64,000 nt of DNA, taken from NCBI GenBank assembly GCA_902778455.1, contig CACYXR010000006.1:1-64000 (forward strand), written 5' to 3'. This DNA is from an uncultured Selenomonadaceae bacterium (GTDB taxonomy: Bacteria > Bacillota > Negativicutes > Selenomonadales > Selenomonadaceae). The first letter of the stretch is position 1. Every line of letters starts with the position of its first letter. A program made the translations under genes and the position numbers. This document shows positions 58,338 to 64,000 of this stretch, piece by piece. The notes below the pieces were generated by a model. It searched no databases, was not told the origin of the DNA, and was given only the letters and a program-made list of their open reading frames with translations.

Positions 58338-59549
58338 TTAGTCAGGAATCGTCACCTTGCCTAGGATCCCCTTCATCTCTGCAATCAATATCCCGTAATT
58401 CGTCATCGGCACGCCCGCCGCCTTCGCCGCCGCCACGCGGGAAAGCACATACTGACGGTTAAACATGCAGGCGCCGCAATGCACGACCAGATCGTACCTG
58501 GAAAGGTCCGACGGAAAATCCGCGCCGCCCACGTTCTCGATTCGGAGCTTGCCGCCGAGTTTTTTCCGGAGCAGGGCCGGGATCTTCACGCGGCCGATAT
58601 CTGCGTCGAGCGCGTTATGGGTGCAGGCCTCGGCGATCAGGATGCGCGCGTCGGGCGGCAGACTTTTCACACGCTCCGCGGAATCCCGGAAATAGGAAAT
58701 ATCCCCCTTGTACGCCGCGAACAACACCGAGAACGAAGTCAGCTTGCTTTCCGCCGGCGTCTTTTTCTGCACCTCTCCAAATACCTGCGAATCGGTGATA
58801 ATCAGCGCAGGCGGCCTTTGCAGTGCCGCCAGCGACGCCTCCATCGTCTCCGGCGTGCAGCCGACAGCCACGCAATCGTCATCCAAAAGCGCGCGAATCG
58901 TCTGCACTTGCGGCTGGATCAAGCGGCCTTTCGGAGCCTCGGCGTCCTGCGGCATTACCAGCAGTACCACGTCCCCCGGGCTGACCAGCCCGGCCAACAG
59001 GCTCCGTTCCTCGCCCTGCGAAATCCTGCGCACCAGAGCATTGCGCAGCGCGTCCACACCCTCGCCCGTCGCCGCGCTGACGCAAAACACCGGAAGCCCC
59101 AACTTCGCTTGGATGGTTTTCGCCATCGCCGTACCGCCGCCATCCCGAAGGTCGATTTTCGAGACGACAGGAAACACCGAAACGCCCGCCCCGCGAAGCC
59201 GGCGTGCCCAACGCCACGCATTTTCCTCCGCTCCGTCCGACGCGTTGACGTCCTCCTCCTCGAACAGCACCAGCGCGATCTCGGCCCGGTCTGACGCCTC
59301 CCGCGTCCGCCCGACGCGAAGTCCGCCGAGCTCCCCCGTATCGTCAAAGCCCGCCGTGTCGATGAACACCACGGCTCCCGCGCCATGAAGCTCCATCGGC
59401 TGATAGACGGGATCGGTAGTCGTGCCCGCCACTTCCGACACCAGCGCCGCTTTCTGCCCCGTCAAAGCGTTTACCAGTGAAGATTTCCCTGCGTTCCGTC
59501 TCCCAAAAACGCCGATATGCACCCGTTCTCCGCGCGCCGCCTGCGCCAT
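58338..59549 (-). CDS. hydF: [FeFe]-hydrogenase H-cluster maturation GTPase HydF
   Basis: A 403-residue GTPase scaffold on which the diiron H-subcluster is assembled before transfer to HydA. The GTPase domain has GRRNAGKSSLVNAL, DTAGFDD and SKID. The middle domain mediates dimerisation. The C-terminal domain has the cluster-binding CTHN and HCGACMFN motifs (C-x-H...H-C-x-x-C). HydE, HydG and the hydrogenase itself are not in the window. It indicates hydrogen metabolism in an anaerobe. Confidence 0.96.
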   Translation of the reverse strand: MAQAARGERVHIGVFGRRNAGKSSLVNALTGQKAALVSEVAGTTTDPVYQPMELHGAGAVVFIDTAGFDDTGELGGLRVGRTREASDRAEIALVLFEEEDVNASDGAEENAWRWARRLRGAGVSVFPVVSKIDLRDGGGTAMAKTIQAKLGLPVFCVSAATGEGVDALRNALVRRISQGEERSLLAGLVSPGDVVLLVMPQDAEAPKGRLIQPQVQTIRALLDDDCVAVGCTPETMEASLAALQRPPALIITDSQVFGEVQKKTPAESKLTSFSVLFAAYKGDISYFRDSAERVKSLPPDARILIAEACTHNALDADIGRVKIPALLRKKLGGKLRIENVGGADFPSDLSRYDLVVHCGACMFNRQYVLSRVAAAKAAGVPMTNYGILIAEMKGILGKVTIPD

Positions 59550-59618
59550 GACGATACCTCCGTTTCCTGCAGATTCGCTTTTATTCTATCCCGTCTCCGT
59601 GAAATTTTCGGGGAAAGG

Positions 59619-59647
59619 TTGCTTTTCCCAACGTCCGCGCTTATACT
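59619..59647 (+). promoter_or_regulatory. Promoter of the small exported protein gene
   Basis: TTGCTT and TATACT separated by 17 bases, about 40 bases before the start codon and divergent from hydF. Confidence 0.75.
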
Positions 59648-59687
59648 GAAGATAACACAATAAACAAAAACGAAAGAAGTGTGCTGC

Positions 59688-60035
59688 ATGAAAACGATAC
59701 GCACCCTTTTTCTCGCGGCAGCGATGCTCGTCCTCACCGCATCCGCCGCGATGGCGGGCGCGCAGGATTTCCTTCTTGTAAACCGCACGGGCTACGACAT
59801 CTACGTCGTGAACGTCAGTCCTTCGGAAACTGAAAAATGGGAAGAGGACGTCCTCGGCTCCCAAATCCTCGCCAACGGCGAAGCGTTGGAAGTCAGATTC
59901 CCGAAACGAAACGAACGGTTCTGGGATATCCAGGTAAAATTCAAGGATGGCAGCGGCCTCTACTGGATGCGCCTCGATCTGCTGAACACAAAACAAATCA
60001 CGCTGAACAACGACGGCACCGCCACGTTGAAGTGA
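59688..60035 (+). CDS. Small exported protein, single domain, function unknown
   Basis: A 115-residue protein with a signal peptide (IRTLFLAAAMLVLTASAAMAGA) and a compact beta-rich domain: DFLLVNRTGYDIYVVNVSPSETEKWEEDVLGSQILANGE, then FPKRNERFWDIQVKF and LLNTKQITLNNDG. The pattern N-x-T-G-x-x-I...W-x-x-D-x-L recurs in many small Gram-negative periplasmic proteins without a known role. ATG 59688 lies 8 bases after GAAAGAAG; a GTG at 59679 is a less likely start. It has its own promoter and terminator. Confidence 0.8.
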   Translation: MKTIRTLFLAAAMLVLTASAAMAGAQDFLLVNRTGYDIYVVNVSPSETEKWEEDVLGSQILANGEALEVRFPKRNERFWDIQVKFKDGSGLYWMRLDLLNTKQITLNNDGTATLK

Positions 60036-60049
60036 AACCAAATGAAACG

Positions 60050-60075
60050 CTCCCGAAAAACGCCGGGAGTTTTTT
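60050..60075 (+). terminator. Terminator of the small exported protein gene
   Basis: CTCCCG pairs with CGGGAG, then TTTTTT. Confidence 0.8.
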
Positions 60076-60101
60076 CATTTAATTTTCATGTTATGTTCTA
60101 T

Positions 60102-60117
60102 TGTTTCACGTGAAACA
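60102..60117. promoter_or_regulatory. parS site 3 (ParB/Spo0J binding)
   Basis: Perfect TGTTTCACGTGAAACA. The surrounding 40 bp, from TTTCATGTTATGTTC to TTTTTTCG, match the flanks of parS site 2. Confidence 0.93.
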
Positions 60118-60156
60118 TTTTTTCGAAAATCATTTTTCCTTCACGGTTTCTTCAAA

Positions 60157-60199
60157 TAAAAACGTCGGCAAACAGAATGTTTGTCGACGTTTTTATTTG
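60157..60199. terminator. Terminator of the DUF805 gene (bidirectional)
   Basis: AAAACGTCGGCAAACA pairs with TGTTTGTCGACGTTTT, with T-runs on both strands. Confidence 0.8.
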
Positions 60200-60201
60200 T
60201 T

Positions 60202-60918
60202 TCAAGGTTGTCCTTCCAGCGGATCGGGGCCGTACCGGTTCGGCCCTTCGGTTCCCCTGGCAAGCAGCAAATACAGACTAAATGCCATATTGAGGATGGG
60301 AACGAAATTTCCAATAAGCCACCATGTAGGACGGTCAAGGTCGTGAAGACGGCGAATCATCAACATACACCCTGGAACGGCACTCGCAAGACCGATCAGC
60401 ATCCCCATCGTCCCGATTGCCGAATCGCCAGCTCCAACCAGTCCCAAAACGATTCCCAGCACAGTCGTTACGACAACGACCCCAAACACCAATGCCAAGG
60501 CACGCATAATATATCGCTTGCGGTTCAGACGATTGTCATAACGAAAAAACATTTGGGCAATGCCTTCATCCGGCACATAATGTTCCCCGCTGAACGCCTG
60601 CGCCCCCATCATGCCCATGCCGTAGGCGGCATTCGGCCCAACCTGTCCGGGCTGCCCGAAGCTTTGCCCCGGCGCGTTCTGCTGCATCATCGAATGCGGC
60701 TGTCCCAGCGGTTCCTGCCGCATCGGCGGCTGGGGCGTTTGCCGCTGCATCGGTGCATTCTGCATTTCCTGCCGATTCGGCTGCAGTTTCTCCGTCGCCT
60801 GTTCCGACGGCGTCGGCGCTCCCTGCGCCGCTTCTTCCATCACCTTCGTCCCGCAGGACGGACAAAATTTTCCCGCGCCATCCAGCGGCGCACCGCAATT
60901 CGCGCAAAACTTGGCCAT
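60202..60918 (-). CDS. Zinc-ribbon plus DUF805 membrane protein
   Basis: A 238-residue protein. An N-terminal zinc ribbon (FCANCGAPL...FCPSCGTKV, residues about 4-25) is followed by a long Gln/Pro/Met-rich disordered linker (about 35-120). Then comes a DUF805 membrane domain with the typical RYDNRLNRKRYIMRAL, three or four helices, and RLHDLDRPTWWLIGNFVPILN. Role unknown; such fusions are common in Firmicutes. ATG 60918 follows GGGGGAG; the longer frame from 60981 is not supported. Confidence 0.9.
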   Translation of the reverse strand: MAKFCANCGAPLDGAGKFCPSCGTKVMEEAAQGAPTPSEQATEKLQPNRQEMQNAPMQRQTPQPPMRQEPLGQPHSMMQQNAPGQSFGQPGQVGPNAAYGMGMMGAQAFSGEHYVPDEGIAQMFFRYDNRLNRKRYIMRALALVFGVVVVTTVLGIVLGLVGAGDSAIGTMGMLIGLASAVPGCMLMIRRLHDLDRPTWWLIGNFVPILNMAFSLYLLLARGTEGPNRYGPDPLEGQP

Positions 60919-61104
60919 TGTAAACTCCCCCTTTGTATATATGCTCCGTATCATTCTGTAATGACAGCGATAGCATAACAAACCCGCCCCGCCATGTCAA
61001 ATTTTCCTTGCCCGTCAAAACGCAAAGCACTCGCCGAATATCCCCCCGTCGGGGACAAAACGTCGGACAGGATAAATACCCGCCCGACGTTTTTCTTTCC
61101 TGAA

Positions 61105-62880
61105 CTATATTTCCTTGTCTTGCAGCGCGTCGAAGCCTTCCTCTCCCGTGCGGATCTTGATGACGTTGTCCACGTTGGAGACGAAGATCTTTCCGTCGCC
61201 GTAATGTCCCGTGTAGAGGGCGCGCTTTGCGGCCTCCACGATGTCTCTCGGCGGGATGGCCGATACCACGAGGTCGACCTTGATTTTCGGCAGCAGCCGC
61301 GAAGCGACGTGCGCGCCGCGGTACATCGAGTGGCCTTTCTGCAGGCCGTAACCGAGTACCTGTGTGACTGTCATGCCAGTGATGCCAAGTTTTTCCAGCT
61401 CCGCCTTCAGCGGCTCAAAGCGCTCCCTCGAAGTGACGATGGAGACGTTCGTCAGCGCGTGGCCGTCTGCCGAGCGAATAATCGGGGCAACCGGCGGCGC
61501 AGCCTGTCCGATCGGCGCGGGAGCCGCCGTAGTGCCGGGCGTTTCCGGCGTCGGCATGAAGTCGGCGTAAGCAGACGCGAGACCGTGCTCCTCGTAATCG
61601 AGGCCGACGATTTCTTCCTTCGCCGTGACGCGAAGTCCCATGGTCGCTTTCAGCACCGAGAATACAATCGTGATCATCACGGAAACGAAGAGCACGACGC
61701 TGACGACGCCGAGCACCTGAACGAAGAAAAATTCCGTCTTGCCCGTGTAAAGAAGTCCTTCCTTGACGGCGAAGAGGCCCGTCAAGATCGTTCCCAGCGC
61801 GCCGCAGACGCCATGAACCGCCGACGCGCCCACCGGGTCGTCAATCTTGAGCTTCTGGTCGATGAATTCCACCGCGTAAACCACCGTGACGCCCGCGATG
61901 ACGCCGATAACGAAGGAGCCCCCCACACTGACGACGTCGCAGCCCGCCGTGATCGCGACAAGCCCCGCCAACGAACCGTTCAGCGTCATGGATACGTCCG
62001 GCTTGCCGTAACGGATCCAGGTCAGCAGCATGGCCGTCGTCGTCGCGGCCGCCGTCGCCATGTTCGTCGTGACGAAAATCATGCTGGCCGTTTCCAGCGT
62101 TTCGTCGCCGGTCATCGAGACCGTCGAGCAGCCGTTGAACCCGAACCACGCGAACCAGAGGATGAACACGCCGAGAGCCGCCAGCGTCAGGCTGTGGCCG
62201 GGAATCGCGTTGACCGTGCCGTCTTCACCATATTTTCCGATGCGGGCGCCGAGCATTTTCGCGCCGATCAGCGCGCAGACGCCGCCGACCATATGCACAG
62301 CCGTGGAGCCTGCGAAATCATGGAAACCCATTTCCGCGAGCCAGCCGCCGCCCCAGATCCAATGTCCGGACACCGGGTAAATCAAGAGGCTGATCGCGAG
62401 ACTGTAAATGCAATAAGTCGAAAACTTCGTGCGCTCCGCCATCGCGCCGGAGACTATGGTCGCGGACGTCGCGCAGAAGACCGTCTGGAAAATAATGAAT
62501 GCCATTTTCGGGTATCCGGCGTCGCTGCCGACATCCCAACCCGAAATGAAAAAGTCCGGAATCCCGATGAATCCGCCCACGTCCGTGCCGAACATCAGCC
62601 CGAAGCCGATCACCCAGAACGCAATCGTGCCCAAGCAGAGATCCATCACGTTCTTCATGACGATATTGCCCGCGTTTTTCGCGCGGGTCAGGCCCGTCTC
62701 CACCATCGCGAAGCCCGGCTGCATGAAAAACACCAGCGCCGCGCCCAAGAGAACCCAGATCGTATCCGCCGCCGCGTACCGCGCGGGCGCGCTGTCCGCC
62801 GCCAACGCGATTCCCGGAAGCCCCAAAAGCCATGCGCCGACTGTCGACGCAAAAGCCTTACATCGCATATTCCTTTTCAT
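61105..62880 (-). CDS. Ammonium transporter fused to a PII-type regulator
   Basis: A 591-residue fusion. A signal-like N-terminus (AFASTVGAWLLGLPGIALAAD) and eleven membrane segments form an Amt channel (residues about 30-445, with VFFMQPGFAMVETGLTRAKN, FNGCSTVSM, DPVGASAVHGVCG). An Ala/Pro linker leads to a complete PII domain (about 485-591: TVTQVLGYGLQKGHSMYRGAH...LLPKIKVDLVVSA...YTGHYGDGKIFVSNVDNVIKIRTGEEG). PII normally binds Amt as a separate trimer; here it is tethered. The uridylylated Tyr-51 motif RGAEY is RGAHV, so uridylylation is lost, while ATP/2-oxoglutarate-site motifs remain. ATG 62880 follows AAGGGTGAG; the extension from 62925 is not supported. Confidence 0.93.
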   Translation of the reverse strand: MKRNMRCKAFASTVGAWLLGLPGIALAADSAPARYAAADTIWVLLGAALVFFMQPGFAMVETGLTRAKNAGNIVMKNVMDLCLGTIAFWVIGFGLMFGTDVGGFIGIPDFFISGWDVGSDAGYPKMAFIIFQTVFCATSATIVSGAMAERTKFSTYCIYSLAISLLIYPVSGHWIWGGGWLAEMGFHDFAGSTAVHMVGGVCALIGAKMLGARIGKYGEDGTVNAIPGHSLTLAALGVFILWFAWFGFNGCSTVSMTGDETLETASMIFVTTNMATAAATTTAMLLTWIRYGKPDVSMTLNGSLAGLVAITAGCDVVSVGGSFVIGVIAGVTVVYAVEFIDQKLKIDDPVGASAVHGVCGALGTILTGLFAVKEGLLYTGKTEFFFVQVLGVVSVVLFVSVMITIVFSVLKATMGLRVTAKEEIVGLDYEEHGLASAYADFMPTPETPGTTAAPAPIGQAAPPVAPIIRSADGHALTNVSIVTSRERFEPLKAELEKLGITGMTVTQVLGYGLQKGHSMYRGAHVASRLLPKIKVDLVVSAIPPRDIVEAAKRALYTGHYGDGKIFVSNVDNVIKIRTGEEGFDALQDKEI

Positions 62881-62944
62881 ATTTCTCACCCTTCCTTCAA
62901 TCCGCTCCTTGCGTGACCGGTTCACGCCGGAGCTTAGGGAAAAC

Positions 62945-62985
62945 AGAAAAGCGCCCGACGGAAGTTTCCTTCACGTCGGACGCCT
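62945..62985 (-). terminator. Hairpin with T-run in the amt leader
   Basis: On the minus strand GCGTCCGACG pairs with CGTCGGGCGC, then TTTTCTGTTTT. It lies between the predicted amt promoter and the amt start codon, so it could act as an attenuator; alternatively it ends read-through from sdaAA. Confidence 0.55.
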
Positions 62986-63043
62986 GTGTCCGTTTGCCCT
63001 ATGTCATTCCCCGCCGCCCGGACGACGGAAAAATTATGTGCCT

Positions 63044-63072
63044 AAGATAACGCGTTTTTGATTGATTGTCAA
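63044..63072 (-). promoter_or_regulatory. Promoter of the Amt-PII gene
   Basis: On the minus strand TTGACA and TATCTT are 17 bases apart, giving a leader of about 155 bases. Confidence 0.7.
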
Positions 63073-63107
63073 GCGTTTTTGGAATGTATACAGGATTATT
63101 TGGCTTG

Positions 63108-63992
63108 CTATTTCCCGAAACAAAAGCCTCCTGCCGTGCATTCGCATATTCTTTTCGCGGACTCCGACGTTGCAAGGCCACCTTTTCCGGTCTCCTTCAG
63201 CGATACGGGCATTTCGCTGCCGATACGCCTCATGCTGTCGATGACATCGTCGGGCGAGATTGCGCTTTTGACGCCAGCCAGCGCGATCTGCGCGGAGGCC
63301 ACCGCGTTCACGGCGCCGTGGGAATTTCGCTTCACGCAGGGCACTTCCACGAGCCCGCCCACCGGATCGCAGGCCAGTCCCAGCATATTTTTCAGTGCAA
63401 GCGCCATCGCATTGGCAATCTCCTCGCTGCCTCCGCCCTGCAAATATGCAAGAGCGCCCGCCGCCATCGCCGATGCGGTCCCGATTTCCGCTTGGCAGCC
63501 GCCCGACGCGCCTGCAATACTCGCGCTTTCCCCGATGACTTTTCCGATACCCGCCGCCACATACATGGCGTTGATCAGCTCGTCTTTCGGGACGTTTCTG
63601 TATTCCTCATAACTCAAAAGCACCGCGGGAATCACGCCGCAGGAACCTGCCGTCGGAGCCGCCACAATCCGTTTCATGCAGGCGTTGGACTCGCCCATCT
63701 TGATGGCCCGTTCCATGACCTTGCCCATGAAATAGCCGCAAAGATTTTTCCCCGCTTGATTGTAAGCTTCAAGCAGCTTTCCGTCGCCTCCGCTGAGGCC
63801 GCTGGCAGATTTAAGTTCCCCTTCATAGGATTGGTCTGCATCCCTCATCACATCGAGAAGCTGTTCCATCTTCTGCCGCGACTCTTCCCTGCTCACATCG
63901 CGGCTTTCCATATCGGCTTCCATGACGACTTCCCAAAATGTCTTCTTGTTGTTCCCGGATTGCTCCAAGATCTCGGCGATAGAACTGTACAT
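63108..63992 (-). CDS. sdaAA: L-serine dehydratase, iron-sulfur-dependent, alpha subunit
   Basis: About 294 residues, close to the usual length of SdaAA (about 290). It converts serine to pyruvate and ammonia with a [4Fe-4S] cluster. Conserved stretches are VAAPTAGSCGVIPAVLLSYEE, GASGGCQAEIGTASAMAAGAL and GLACDPVGGLVEVPCVKRN, which provide the cluster cysteines. The start is ATG 63992 or GTG 63995; the ribosome-binding site lies beyond the window, so the N-terminus is provisional. The beta subunit would be expected upstream, outside the window. Confidence 0.93.
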   Translation of the reverse strand: MYSSIAEILEQSGNNKKTFWEVVMEADMESRDVSREESRQKMEQLLDVMRDADQSYEGELKSASGLSGGDGKLLEAYNQAGKNLCGYFMGKVMERAIKMGESNACMKRIVAAPTAGSCGVIPAVLLSYEEYRNVPKDELINAMYVAAGIGKVIGESASIAGASGGCQAEIGTASAMAAGALAYLQGGGSEEIANAMALALKNMLGLACDPVGGLVEVPCVKRNSHGAVNAVASAQIALAGVKSAISPDDVIDSMRRIGSEMPVSLKETGKGGLATSESAKRICECTAGGFCFGK

Positions 63993-64000
63993 CACGCCGC

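Overview
The window looks like a chromosomal segment of a diderm Firmicute of the class Negativicutes, probably close to Selenomonas. The main reasons are an outer-membrane porin with an N-terminal S-layer-homology domain (OmpM type), a Gram-positive-style dcw operon with MraZ, DUF881 and Sbp, and GC-rich coding DNA with AT-rich intergenic hairpins. Three perfect parS sites (2669, 2789, 60102) suggest the origin-proximal part of the chromosome. No prophage, transposase, rRNA or CRISPR array was seen; the window ends inside or just at the start of an L-serine dehydratase gene.

Layout. 1-6.6 kb: a divergent FtsZ paralogue, an EamA transporter, tRNA-Ala, rfbB, a reverse rubrerythrin, lgt and an AdoMet-decarboxylase-like protein that lacks the pyruvoyl serine. 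6.6-14.8 kb: tRNA-Pro, a DUF815 ATPase, HtpX, a D-Ala-D-Ala carboxypeptidase with a thioesterase, and several secreted or unknown proteins. 14.8-15.1 kb: a compact type I toxin-antitoxin module (26-residue membrane peptide plus antisense RNA). 15.1-17.4 kb: the SLH porin and an upstream cobalamin riboswitch. 17.4-31.2 kb: a minus-strand cluster headed by a second cobalamin riboswitch, comprising an Opp/Nik-type ABC importer, a very His-rich P1B ATPase with four HMA domains, an M14 deacylase, two MATE transporters and a Uma2 protein. 31.4-32.4 kb: a third cobalamin riboswitch with its own promoter and terminator, followed by no gene but by a roughly 625-nt tandem array of hairpins. 32.5-37.5 kb: a GGDEF protein, a chemotaxis receptor and an orphan solute-binding protein. 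37.5-51.9 kb: the division and cell-wall cluster from ftsZ back to mraZ. 52-64 kb: a multi-PAS hybrid histidine kinase, metA between two related secreted proteins, hydF, a small secreted protein, a zinc-ribbon/DUF805 protein, an Amt-PII fusion and sdaAA.

How it works together. The dcw genes build peptidoglycan precursors and the Z-ring in at least two transcription units (mraZ-rsmH-ftsL, which ends in a terminator, then murE onward). The metal/B12 block joins vitamin B12 sensing (riboswitches) with a palindrome resembling CsoR/RcnR-family operators at two of its promoters, suggesting coordinated uptake, buffering and export of transition metals, cobalt being the most likely. Two families of non-coding repeats punctuate the window: a MITE-like element of about 168 bp with inverted ends and TTAA at both termini, and palindromic elements of about 135-165 bp. 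Both can carry smaller nested palindromes.

Most novel candidates: the hairpin-array RNA behind the third riboswitch; the type I toxin-antitoxin locus; the riboswitch-plus-operator pair; the MITE copies that sit at two dcw junctions where ftsI and ftsA would be expected, one of them supplying the stop codon of sbp; and the catalytically altered SpeD-like protein.
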